Source: Straminergon stramineum (taxonomy: Eukaryota > Streptophyta > Bryopsida > Hypnales > Calliergonaceae). Taken from it: DNA of 64,000 bases. Below, in pieces: positions 20,901 through 32,948 of the stretch. The position numbers were made by a program, and so were the translations under genes. The notes beneath the pieces are model-generated. The model was not told the origin of the DNA and did not search any database. It saw only the letters and a list, made by a program, of their open reading frames with translations. The DNA lies in NCBI GenBank assembly GCA_963920665.1, contig OY987267.1, forward strand, positions 27,312,263 to 27,376,262, given 5' to 3'. The stretch's first letter is position 1. Every line of letters begins with the position of its first letter.

Positions 20901-21402
20901 AGCCAAACCCTAGGATCAGTTTAGTGAACGACTCACAATCCCTACCTTAGATCCAGTCTCTATTGGTCTGTCATTGTAGTGAAGAAGTCTAGAGGCCGCT
21001 CTACGTGACCTGCTTTCCGGATTGGCCATCCAGATAGTTATGAGAGTGTTTCTGGGCTAATCTAACACAACCCTTGGTCTAAATGTGGTTTAGGTAGTTT
21101 AGAGAGAGAAGAGAGTGTAAGGAATACGAGTGGTGAGTCCCTACCCCTCTATACAATCAAAGGTGGACCCTTTGAGGGTAAAACAGGGGTACCAAAAACC
21201 AGTGTTTGTGAGTGAAGTGATGGATCCAGAATCTGGAAACAGAGTGAATCCGGATTGGATTCCGGAAAGAGAGAGCTTAAGTTGGTAGAATGGATAACCT
21301 AGGCTTGCAACAACATACTAGAATCCCCTGGGATGATATTTCGAGTTAGTTTACACGTTTGGGTGTTGTAAATGGTATTTACCGCACGCTACGCATACGA
21401 CA
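17924..21402 (+). mobile_element. Family II element, copy C (3.48 kb)
   Basis: It begins TATCGCGAGCTGTAATC (the first G mutated to A) and ends CTACGCATACGACA. It is flanked by an exact 5-bp duplication CTACC (17919-17923 and 21403-21407). It is collinear with copy B but lacks the family H insertion, which defines the empty site of that insertion near 21078. There are no LTRs and no pol genes. Confidence 0.9.
18345..20330 (+). pseudogene. Family II ORF, copy C, with stops and one frameshift
   Basis: The start ATG at 18345 gives MAEGDIWKTL. TAG stops occur near 18510, 19340, 19513, 19626 and 19835, and a TAA near 20287. In nearly all of these, copy B or D has CAG or CAA at the same codon. One A is missing near 18773 (GGAAAGCC against GGAAAAGCC), which shifts the frame within the conserved domain. 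Open pieces remain at 18516-18794, 18845-19342, 19646-19837 and 19856-20290. The layout is as in copy B: conserved domain, acidic linker, coiled coil (about 19250-19490) and a basic C-terminus ending at the TAG at 20328. Confidence 0.82.
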
Positions 21403-24400
21403 CTACCTTGTCTTAGTATTGGAGCCTCATGGAGTTTTGGTAGACCCTATAGAACTCTAATATTTTGGTGTCCTTTGCAAATTGATCTGGCTAAAATTGG
21501 GGGCATGGGACTTTTTGGGACATTGCACTTGGATTTTTGAATCGTCAATTCAATCTAACTTGAGAAAGGAAATACGAATATTGAAATGGGAGATTGGGAT
21601 GTAAGGGCTATGGTTTAGAGTTCTAGTGCTAAATTTTGGATGCTAAATTTTGGTTCTCCCAACTTGTGTTTTGGACACTAAACTTTGGAGGGAAGCCATG
21701 ATACTTAAACTTGAATACAAGTTTGGTGATACTTGAGAATTTTGAGAGTTTTCTAGTACAAGGGGATTCCAAGCTTCGGGCTATTTTTGTTCTAAGATAA
21801 TATCTAAATACTTTGGGTACAAGGGGATTCAAAGCTTTGCCGTCTAGAAGAAACCAAGGGAACTAAGTATAAGTTTTTGGCAAGGCATAAGTAGTATAAA
21901 GACATTAGCATAATAAAACACAACTCCTATGGAATTTTACACTTAAAAAATTTCCACTTTAGAAGTGTGAAACTTACAAATAAACACCAGAGGCCCCCCT
22001 AAGCAACATCACCAAGGTATAAAAGAGGCTAACTCTAGAATTAGTATATTAATTTAAACAAAACCAACTTAAAACAACAAGTTAGTACAAAACAACAAGA
22101 ACATGATCTATATGTGGAAACAAGCTTTGAAGGAACTCCAATGTCCTTCAAAGATTGCTTAAGAAACCACCACCACCACCACCACCACGAAGCACAAAAG
22201 CTCCACTAAACAACAGTTTGGTGAATTGGCCCAAAAATGACCGAAATGCACTAAAATGGACCCAATAGTCTAAATAACAATAAGGTGACGAAGGTGTTTT
22301 TTTGAGGCTGAGGGGAGTGGGTGCTCTAAATGAATACTTTCCCAAGGGCACCCTTCTTTCATTTTCCTATTGATAATCTTATCAATTAGGATTTTCATTC
22401 TAATCTTTGCATTTTCTACTTTCTATACTAGCCCAAAATTCTAACTTCTAGAGAAAGACTTTATATCACAAATGGATTGCACCATAGGCTTTAGATGGCT
22501 ATTTTTGGCTTCTTTTCTTTATGCAAAGGAGTCATCAAAACCTAATGGAACAATAGAGGATTGCTAAATGAGACTTTTCCATTTGACTGTACAATTATAG
22601 GCTCTGTATGATATGGATTAACTTCTAAATACCCAAAGCCTTTTTTGAGCTTCTTGAAATTTGCTTCAAATTGAACAAAAAGCCAACAATCTGATAAGCC
22701 AACAATTTGATAAGTTTTATCAATTTTTTTGGAATCATAATTGTGCAAAGTCAAACTATACATATTAGTGATCACATAGGAAAAGAAAACACAACAATAT
22801 TGGTGATGGATTGAAAGATTATAATGTTTGATCAGGAGGGTGTTGAAATTATGAAAGTGATTTTAAGTCTTTTGATCCTCTGTTCATGTGTCAAAACCTT
22901 AAAAGTTGGTTACCAAAAAAATATGAGCTTAAAGGACATAACAAGCATAACCCCAATTAATTTATGGCTTCTCAATATCTACAATCCAATTTTCTAAAAT
23001 GAATTCCTAATATGATTTTTTTTCCAAGATCTAAAGTATTTGTAAGAGCCCTTAATACTAGAAAATCAAGATTAAAAAAATCTTGTATAAAAAAATCATA
23101 ATCATTCATTTTCAAAATTGAATTTTTAATGCTGAAACTAGACCTTTGGAAAAGAATTTTTCAAAAATGTAAACTACTAAAAATAATAACTTGGTGGGTT
23201 TTTGTTTAACTTCAAAGTTTTGTCGACACCAGAATTTGGTGCCTCGGGCATTTAGGGGTTAACTGAGAACCTGAACTGCTTTGGGACCTCCTGGCTACGT
23301 TAACAAAAGAAAGGAAATCTCCTGCTCCAGAGAATTCCACCTGGAATCAAACTCCTGCGCTGGCCGGGAACGACCGGATGCCCAACTGAAGGCCGAGCCA
23401 AGCAGACTGACAGCAACACTGAACATTGGACGGGTCGGTACTCGGTACGCGGTACGCGGTCCAGATAAGATTCATCCGCCAACGCCTTCGCCAACGCCAA
23501 CTGCATCTCCGCCAGAGTGCTCCAACTGCAGTTTGTCAATTGCATCCAGTGTAAATTAACTTAGTCCTCCTCCACTTCCTGTCATTTCGTGTGTGCACAG
23601 CATCACTGGTGGCCCGGGGCTTCCAAAATCAGCGCAATTGCCTGCTCGTTTCATTTTGCCACTATATTAGTAATAATTAAGTGAATAGTGAGGGCCCAAC
23701 CCTTCTTGGCCGGGTTGTGAGATTCTGCCGATTTCCGCTGGTTGGGAAGTTTTAGGGTTAGCCAGTGAGGTGCGCGAATTTTCTGTTGTTCGGGTTCTGG
23801 GGTTGAAGGGGGAGCGAGGGTCGATGGCAGCTGCCATGACCAGCTGCCGGGTTTGGGGGGGCGTGGAGAGTGTGGCGCTGCTAGAGATTCGTGGGCGGAG
23901 ACTCGTGAGCTCCTATGGGAGGGTGGTTGTGAATGGGAGGCTTGGGGGTGGCTTGTTGGGAATCGGACGAGAGAAGAAGTGCGAGTCTGTGACCGTGACC
24001 GTGGTCTCTGAGGTATGGAATGCGTGAGTCCGACTTCTTGTCCGGGTTCATCCACTCCTCACACACGAGGAGTTTGAATCCATTTCTTTCGTTCGCAGTT
24101 TGGAAACAGGATCGATTCCGGAGCCTATGATTAGTGATTGAAGATAATCTCAGATCGATTGTTTTTTGGTATACAATGTGAAAGAATTCCTGTTTGCTGA
24201 GCATTTTTGAGTAAAGTGGACACTTTGTGAAACCCTAAGTGGGGGAGATTTGAAAAGAGAATGAGGCAAGATGTAGGGCCAAGAGTGAGTCTCTTCTGTG
24301 ATTAAAATCCAATTCGGCTTTTGAGGTGAATGTTGCGAAAAAAGATGAAAGGAATCGGTCGATGTTTTGAGAGTGGATTTTGCATCGAAGTCGCTCACGG

Positions 24401-24412
24401 GGGCTCTATGAA
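21403..24412. other. Intergenic region upstream of the PYG7-like gene
   Basis: Mostly AT-rich with no recognisable gene until about 23.2 kb. It contains an (ACC)n microsatellite at 22167-22186. From about 23.28 kb the base composition becomes richer in G and C, which fits promoter and 5' transcribed sequence. The frame 23824-24012 (MAAAMTSCRVWGG, basic, Ser/Arg-rich, then GAG|GTATGG) looks like a transit-peptide exon. Its phase does not fit the next supported exon, so it is only a candidate alternative first exon. Confidence 0.5.
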
Positions 24413-26513
24413 ATGTTCGGAATGTTCGTCTGGTTGTGGAGGAAGCAGCCTTTCAAGCGACAATCTTCAACAGCTTCTCGAGTCGGCACGCGTGCCTCCT
24501 ACTGGAGGCAACTTGCGTCTCCGAAGAATGCCTTCTCTGAGGATTTCTCCAAGAATTTCTGTTCAACAGGGGATGGTATGTTGCCAATTCTTTTGATATT
24601 TTTATTTGAATTTCAGGAGTTGCACGCGTTTGGATTGAGCCCTCCCACTACCTGTTGGAAGATTGTAAAGTCTGACGGGATGGTGCTTACAGTGGACATT
24701 TGGATGCTTATCTAAGGTTCATGCATCGAAATTGATTAGGTTTCACCTTCGATTGGGCTTATCTATTCACTGTTTCAAGAATTCACTGCGCTAGCAATAT
24801 GTGCTTAAGTGACATGGCTACTCGTTATAATATTGTGGTTCTGCACGTGGTGGTTGAAGCTGCAGGTGAAGGTGGCGTTTCAGGCGGTGCAATGGTGGGT
24901 TTACTTGCCCTGCCTGCTTTGGTGGGGTTTTCTGGGGCAGCCAATGCGTCCACCCTCGAAGCGAACATGGCCTATGGTGAGATCGGTGAAGGGTTGGAGT
25001 TCGGAGTGCAGCTGATCTACTTGGGGGCGTTGTTAGCTCTGCTGGGAGTTGGCAGTTTCTTGGTGGTTCGGCAAGTTCTCGTCCGCCGTGAGTTAGAGTC
25101 CGCCGCAAAGGATTTGCAGGTTCGTGTGTCTTGCACTAAAATTAACCATTGAACATCAAGCACCGCCAGCAAGAGGTTGGTCTATAGCAGTCTGTTTCAG
25201 AAGAGACTTTGAATGTCATTGTCCCGGCCTCCTTGTTTGTGGATGACAGAGACCTTCCTGATTATGCAGTTAAGACGGGTTTCCATGTGATTGGTCAGTA
25301 TTTGCAAGGTTGTCCTTAGGGCCTTAGCATTTTGTTCTGTTGGCCATGGGACAAGAAATTCGGTAATTTTGGTAATTGGTGAAATAATGACTTGAATGCG
25401 AATGCGTATGTGGCAACAATTTTCGCAAGACAATCTTGCCAGGAGTGTAAACCCGCCCTAAACCTTCAACTATATTGATGCGTCTGCTTTGTATCCATTC
25501 ATTTTTCACGAAACTACATAGTCATAAGCGTCTCGATTTGGTTTCTTGTTGTTTGTAGGATCGAGTGCGTAGCGGCGAGGCTTCGTCCGAGGAATTCTTC
25601 GAGCTAGGAGCAGTGATGCTGCGCAAGAAGTACTATGTACTTGCAAAGAAGTATCTGGAACAGGCCATCAAGAAATGGGACGGTGATGAAGCTGATTTAG
25701 CACAGGTTAGTCATTTTTATTATTTTCGGTTGACCGAAGGAGTCGTTAAAGATTCGTATTAGTTTGATAACTGTTTTTTCGCCGTTTGTCTGGTGGGACT
25801 AATCTTGCTCTCTTATTGGTCATAGCATTTGTTTTTTCTGTTAGCGATTTTGTTCTACATGGACTGTACACTTACGCAAGTAACGAGAGTGATCATGAAG
25901 AGGTGGCGCTTACATATCTCCTATGTGTCAAATCTACCTCTTTGACATGGATTGGGCACTTGTCACCTCAAATTCGTCATAAGGTGTCATAATGCACCGG
26001 ATTGTTTTAAGCTTGTTCTCTCACCTCTAGTTGCACATGATGTTGGTCAACTTTACAGCTTGTTATCCCAAGCTTTTTGCGTCCACTGTGCAACTAAAGT
26101 GGCACTGAGTGTCGTCAATATGCCAGGGCCAGGAATATTGAAAGCTTCCTTAAAGTGCTCATTATGAATGTGGCATTTATTGAACCATGTGATTGCGAGC
26201 CCTTTTTATGAAGTCTCATGTCTAGTTTTGGACCGTGCAGGTGTATAATGCATTGGGCTTCAGCTATTTCAGCGACGATAACTTGGATGCGTCCATAAGT
26301 CAGTACGAGAAGGCAGTGAAGCTACAGCCCGGCTACGTTACTGCATGGAATAACCTGGGGAACGCATACGAAGTGAAAAAGGATTTTAAGCAAGCCCTGA
26401 AATCCTATGAGGAAGCCTTGCAATTCGACCCGAGCAATAAGATTGCCCAACGTCAACGCGATTCTATGAAGGAACGGGTGAATCGGTTCCAAGGAATCCC
26501 CACCAAAGACTGA
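24413..26513 (+). CDS. PYG7: Chloroplast TPR protein, PYG7/Ycf37-like photosystem I assembly factor (4 exons)
   Basis: The proposed exons are 24413-24575, 24866-25119, 25559-25705 and 26241-26513. Each intron is GT..AG and the phases agree (1, 0, 0), giving about 279 residues. Exon 1 is Ser/Arg-rich and poor in acid, like a transit peptide. Exon 2 has two hydrophobic segments ([16 protein letters not shown] and [19 protein letters not shown]), then [13 protein letters not shown]. Exon 3 has [14 protein letters not shown] and [12 protein letters not shown]. Exon 4 has TPR units with [17 protein letters not shown] and FDPSNKIA. This order matches Arabidopsis PYG7 as I remember it, a thylakoid protein needed for photosystem I assembly and related to cyanobacterial and plastid Ycf37. 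The family is well supported; the first exon is the uncertain part. Confidence 0.78.
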
Positions 26514-28837
26514 TCTTCAAGGCTCTTTAGATTATTAGCGAGTTTGCTTTGATTAGTGTAGGTTCTCTCCGGACAACTACCTCCTCACACTGCATAGCAG
26601 TCACCTTGTTTTTTCCTTCAGAAGGCCCTTGTCGACAGTCTTAGCAGCTTGAGTAGAGTATGCAGTTTATATCCCACTTGGAATTGCGCCGAAGGTGGGC
26701 TTTCAAGGTCTTTTAAGGTATACAATTTTGTAAGCGTCTTGTGATCTAGTTCGTTTATCCACTTGAGGGTATTTTTTCCATGCTCAAGATCATTGTGATG
26801 GCATGCAGGCATCTCTCTGCGGTAATACTGGGGACATTATTAATTTCAAGACATGAAAATGTAAACGTTAATGTGAGTATGAAAGGTTAGGAATTTGATT
26901 TACCTCAGACGAAATTCAACATCCTCCACGGTGTTGGTATGGCCCTTAAAGATACCTCTGGGATATAAATGAGCGGCATCGGCAAAACACCCTGCAGTTC
27001 CTGATTGTTTGGACACTCCCTCACATGGTGTGCCTACTAGTAATATGGTACTAAAGGCTCACAGCAGAACACACTGGTCTCTGCCTGCACTCGGACATTC
27101 GAGATAAGTTCTATGGTACTTTCCCAATAATTTGAACCGATAATCAACAGTCACAGCAAACTCGAGAGATCCCGCTACAGCTAGGGTCAAAGAAGTGAAT
27201 CCCTCCCCAATACGATGATTTCGAAATAACAAGGAAGAAAAAGCCAGCTCGGGAAGGAGTAGCGCAAATCCTATTCTCTTAAGGATCATACCAATAGAAT
27301 GCCCTACTTCCTGATATCACATAATAAGGAGCTGTTCGGCCTAAACTCAGGACAAATGCATTATCGGTATGACCTTTCAGAACCTGACAACAAAAGAAAG
27401 CCAAAACAAGATACCGTAGCAGTTGAAAATGAGAGACCTCGAGAGTAGCTCAAATAAAATTGCAGCTTCAAACAGGTCTTATTAGAGGAAAACTGATCCT
27501 CGAGTCTTCTCTCCGATGCAACCAATAACTCAAGTGAATGGAGAGTAACTGAGAAGATCCAGATTATATTATCATTCATCACTCAGATATTCAAGATAAG
27601 AACCTGCTAAAATAACCCGGATTATTCTTCAAATGAACCACCGAGAAGCTATGTGAACGTATGAGACACACGTAAAGCATGCAGAACAGGTCGTCGCTTC
27701 ACCTCACCAGAATATATAATATTTTTCAACTTATTCATTGACTGCTTCACACAAAGCATAGGAAGAGGATGTTCAGTGACAACATGATTCGTGCTCTCGG
27801 GAAAACCAACTGCACAGACTCCATTTGGAAATGTTTAACTAAATATTACGATTAACAGCCCCCAGTTCCGAATTTCCTGTAGTCAGAATCAGACAAATGG
27901 TCAAAGCTGAGTACGGTTGCGCCAGGACCGCCAAGGTGGAATATGTGCCTGCGAAATATAATCTGCCGCAGCTGTTCAAGGCTTCATAATAACAGATTCG
28001 GAGAGTATGACAATATTTTTGCATACTACATCCGTCTGATAACATACAGGTGAGCAATGCTGAATACAATCGTGCCACTTCAAGAACCAACAAATCAGCT
28101 TTGACAGTGGTCCTCCTACCATCACACTCAATTTTTACTTGGATTTTAATCAATGATATGGATGCACCAAATACACTCCCCCCCCCGCAATATGAATGAC
28201 ATTAAGTAAATGAACAAGAGCTGTTTCAATAGAATAAGAGATAACATTGCCGAGGGAACAGGAGGAAGCTTGTCTAACAGCACGGTGTTGGCTGATTAAC
28301 GGAGGGATTAGTTTGAACTGGCAGAAATTGTCCAAAATTACCACTAAAAACAATGCTACAAGAGAGCATTCCTCCTCCACCTCCACTGTGGAGGAGGAAC
28401 TGTTTGCCCCTTAATATAATGTGCTACTTCTTGGCCCTGGCCACCAATCCATGCAGATTGAGTTCAGCTTTTCTACTACAGATTGCTTGCAGTCCTCACT
28501 AAAATCTGAGAAAATGGAACCCTACTAGTCTCGGAAGGGCCATATTCACAAGATTACCCTCTAGTAGGTTGCTTCGGAGGTTGCCTTTAGTTGCGCTTTG
28601 CTATTTATGCCTTTGTGCAGGGACATGGGCTCACATCCTGGTTCACTTGGCCCTGGAAACCAACTGAAGCAATCTATTCTAATTGCACATGTGCAATGCA
28701 AGTACAGCCAAAATGATGACGAATCATTTTAAACACATGTCAACCTTTGAACATACAGCAACGACACTAACAAGAGAGAAAACGCATCATTTTAGAGGAT
28801 ATTGTAAAAGAAAGGCATCAATCAGTTGAAACACTTA
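26514..28837. other. Intergenic region after the PYG7-like gene
   Basis: The first few hundred bases are probably the 3' untranslated region. The rest shows only short frames without motifs. A perfect hairpin, CCTCCTCCAC..GTGGAGGAGG, lies at about 28371-28396. No other gene or repeat is recognisable. Confidence 0.5.
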
Positions 28838-29622
28838 TGTTGTGAGCCGTAATCTCGGAATCCACCGGGTTAGTAGTAAATAGTTTATAATTATACATAA
28901 TTTTTCCAAAAAATTCTAATAGGTGAACAAGATTAGAATCCTCTTAGCCTAAACATCTCATTAAGGCTAAGAGGATGCTCCAAGTGTTCTGTAATAGGAT
29001 CCAGGACTGAACCGGATTCCGGAAACCCGGATAGCGACAGCCTATGGTCTAGAGTTCCGGTCTAGGAATCTAGGGATCTGTTACGAGTAAACAGTCCGCT
29101 TTAGGAACGGTCAATAAGATGACGGGTACTTAACCCCGCCACTCCCATTTCTCCTTCTTCTTTCTTCCATGACTATTTTGTGCGCATATAGTTGAGAGAA
29201 AGAGTGGTGAGTTAGTGATCGATCCAAGAACTACTAATTGTCTAGATCTCAGTTTATCTTCAGTTTGCAATGGCGGAGGGGGATATCCTAAAACCGTTAG
29301 TAACGACATGGATGGTTTGTCCGACCATTCCGAAAAGATTGAGAGAGAGAGCATAGTTGGAAGATGACCTGAGTGAGATAGGTTGTGTTGGCCTATTCTT
29401 GAGGCCATGGACTGTGAAGAATGATAGGATGATTTAGGAGCTTATTGTAGGAGCCTCGAATCAGTATGAGTTGATAGTGAGAGGGCGACCTAGAACTTGG
29501 ATAGATGAGGTCTGGGCCAAGGTATATGGATTCCCCCCAAAGGGATCCGGATTAGCCTCTTAGACGAATAAGTTCGCAGTAGGAAAATTTAGAAATGCAG
29601 CCCATTCCAAGGAGGGGTATGC

Positions 29623-32600
29623 TGTCACAGCACAGAGCAAGTAAATTCCCTGTTATACTCACAAAAATCACCCTAGAGCATAACTAAGTGACTCTAAAGA
29701 TCAAACCCACGAGATTCTGTGAAGTATTTACTTTAATTAAGTGAGTAAGCCTTTCTATCTTCCCAAACTTCCTTTTCGGTCCTAGATCTAAAACCGGAAA
29801 TAACCAGCAACCACCAGATCTTCTTGGACCGGATTACTTCCTTCCCGATTCCAAAACTACCCGGTTTCTACAATTACCAACACGTATCCTTACTTCTATT
29901 CCGGTTTAATTTTGCCTCTATTGGACCATCAGAGGGGTCGCCACTTGAGTTTGTGAGTGGTAGGCCCACCACTCCTTCCGCGAATTATAGTGGCTGAAGG
30001 ACCACTTGATCTACCTATTCTTCTCCTAATCTAACTCAGATTCGGTTTGATCCCTCACAATAGTCCAGATAGCAATCCGGTCGTCAGGTCACACACAAAT
30101 CCCCCATACGATCTGTTCTTACTACAACGACATTGATGCTAGATCCTACCCGTGCGAAGCCAGGTGGTTACAAGTGTACCCGTCCATTCCAACATTAACT
30201 AGAGTTATTCCGTTTACCAACTAAGGTGGTGAGACCTCTTAGAAGATCGGACACTCAACCGGATTTCCCATCCAGGAGTTCTAGTGTGACCAAGGATACC
30301 CTCCCTATCCGCCTAGCCTAATAGCGGCTATCTCACCCGGAACTCACAACTCTAGATCTGTTGAGGCACTAAAGTTCACTCCCAACACTCCTACAACCTA
30401 CTCACACACTAAGGAGCGGAAACTATCACACCAAAGGGAGAGATCAAGTTGCAAATCTGCCCTACACCTTCCTAACTCCACATCATGCACACTTGCCAAG
30501 CTTGGGAGATACACACAACACACAAGTGCATATAAAGGTACAAGGAATTTGCAAAAAGAAGACTCTCAGTACCCTTCGTAGGCCTGACTTAAATACAAGT
30601 CAAAAAATACAAGTGGGCAAAAATGCCTGCAAAAGTTCTGCCGCAACTTGGGCCGGATTTTTCGCTTCCTACCTACTCCTAACCGGATCGGAACAGGATC
30701 CGTATCCGTTCCTAACCTACCTAGTATTTACAAACTAAGTGCCCACCCGAGATCCGATGGTGGCACTATCCGCTCCCAGTTCTATGTCCTTGAAAATCTC
30801 GTTCAAGTTCCGATTCCGCTCTCCCTCCTACGGATTTGGAACTTGTTCGCCTTCTATGGAACCTGGGGTCGAATCCAAGTCGATGGCGGTTCCGGGCGTA
30901 ATGGCTTGAGTTGCCCTAACCTCCGATCTCTTGGATTTAGGGGTCGCATCCTTCCCCTCTCCTACCGTCACCTCCGGGAACAAATCCGGGAGAGAGATAT
31001 CTGAGAGTTGAATCCCGCGAGAGCAAGTTGCTCCCGACAATATCCGAGTACTCTCCTCCATCCGGTCCGCTGCCTTCCGTGCCTCCCTCATTGCCGCTTC
31101 TACCTACTCGGCAAAGTCTGTGAGAATCCTCACCATCCGGGAACCGGATGGTTTCTTCTCCTCGTGCACCTTCTTGTCAAACAGTTTCGCCTTGGCGGCA
31201 GCCGTTCCGGTCTCCTCAAATATGGCCTTCACCTGCTCCACCATCTTCTGAGCCTCCTCCACCATGGATTGAGTGGATGCAAAATTGTCCTTGAGAACAA
31301 GGAGTTCCGCTTTCGTTTGATCCAACTCCTCCTACAGTCTCCAGATTTCCGCCTCTTGTTTTTGGGACTCGACTGGATCGGAAATGCAGCTGGCTACCTT
31401 TTGTGGTAGCTCTCTGTTGGGTGCTGCTCCTACCAACTATCTGATCGAGAGTATTATCCTCCTCTTCAACTCCCAATCCGCCCTCACGTCGCATAGGATC
31501 TTGACGAGCGAGTTGAACGGGTCGTTAGGATCCAATTCCTCCGACACGGTCTTCTCCACTTCTGGTTTCTCTTCCGGAGCTGGGGTGTTCCGAGTAGGTG
31601 GCGTCCCCCGCTTGTTGGGAGAGGTCGTCTTCTGTCGCTTGATCAGCGGTAGATCCGGTTCCTCCTCTTGTGACTCTCTCTTCTCCTTGGGCTCAGAACC
31701 AAATTCCATCTCCTCATCCGTCTCCGATTCCCCGTACCTCAGGAGAGTTTCTTGAGCCTTCCATGCCTTCTCCTCTCCTACGTTGAGGAGTTGGTGGGAA
31801 TGGTAGAAGTGGATAAGGTAGGGACACACTGGAGTGGCCCTACTCTTTCCCACTCTAACCATGAGTTGGGCAACCAGATCGGAAATGATTCGGGCCTAGT
31901 CAACTTTCCAGTCTCCTCTCAAAGCACTGAAAATAGTGTTGACGAGGGAGATAGTCACCCTCCTTGGCTTTTCTGGGTGTAGGACCGGAACTAAGAACTT
32001 GAGCAGCCGGCGCTGTCGCTCATCGATGTAGTCCTCCACCATGTATCCGTCCTTTGGGTTGACTGCACCTTGGAACTTTCCGTGATAGAACTCATCTTTC
32101 CGGCTCGCCATTCCTAGCCCTCCTATTCAGAAACTATAGACTACTCTCCAAACGTTTTCCGTCTAGAGGTGCGGAACTACTCTCAGAGTGTTGTCAAACT
32201 CATTGGACAGCTTGCCCAAGAGTTCTTTCACTATGGACTCCTCTCTGAAGTCCCAGGGTTTCTGTACAAACCCCAGGCAACCCATGGAACTTAAATCCTC
32301 CATGAGTTGGGACTTGGCTGGTTCAACGGGGGGAACAACTAGAACTACTTTCCGGAGCTTCACCTCTACTAATGAGGTACTGGCCTGTTCGCCTCTACTC
32401 CTCCTAAGCTGCGGCATGGACACGGGTGAGTGCTTCTCGGAATCCTTTCCGATTCTACCTCACTCTCTCCTAGCCGCACGTCTCGTTCTCACTTTCTCTC
32501 TCTGATCTCAACCGGAAATTAAAGCTCTAAAGCTCAAAAACCACAACTCTCACAGCAGACACTGACACAAAAGATTGACACAGAAAACTAAGTGACAGGC

Positions 32601-32948
32601 GCAAACTGCAAACTCAGAGCATAGAGAGCGCTTGGAAAACGAAAATGAAAAAGAGTTTGATCTGGGCACCCCAACTCTTTTATAGCTGTTGGGTTCCCTG
32701 CCACCTCATCATGACTTGTTCTGGATCCGGTCCTCTATATGGTATCTGGTCCATCCCCTATCTAGTCAGACATCCGCTTCTATCCATTCACTCCTTAGGA
32801 CCAGATTCAGAGAATCACCTCACTATCTCATTTTCCTTCCTTATTTTGGACCTAAATGGTTCCTTAGCTAATTCCGGATACCTAATCTTAAGTTTCTGGT
32901 TAGCTTTACTAGGTAAACCAAAAAATTTGACGGTTTCACATTGTCACA
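29623..32948 (-). mobile_element. Family I element, copy E (3.33 kb), inserted in copy D
   Basis: The plus-strand ends are TGTCACAGCACAG and CATTGTCACA. The flanking 5-bp duplication TATGC (29618-29622 and 32949-32953) is exact, and joining the flanks restores the copy D reading frame (EGYAISD block). The element is on the minus strand, with a TATAAAAG box at 32677-32684, about 265 bp from its 5' end. It has no LTRs or pol. This gives the cleanest definition of the full family I unit. Confidence 0.9.
30735..32417 (-). pseudogene. Family I ORF, copy E, with several stops
   Basis: The start is at the MPQLRRSRGE methionine. The frame spans the conserved domain, acidic linker with SPNKRG, coiled coil (KAELLVLKDNFASTQSMVEE) and a C-terminal region ending near 30735. 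In-frame stops interrupt it at several sites, for example after LRVVPHL, after ILSIR (copy F has Gln there) and after LTDFAE (Gln in F). Domain order is identical to copies A and F. Function unknown. Confidence 0.8.

Noticed and set aside
13232..21402. Copies B and C as the two LTRs of a single retrotransposon
   Set aside because: Only 84 bp lie between them and each has its own 5-bp target duplication, so they are independent insertions.
23824..24012. First exon of the PYG7-like gene
   Set aside because: It resembles a transit peptide and has a good donor, but it ends in phase 0 while the next supported exon needs phase 1; the exon at 24413-24575 fits. It may be an alternative start.
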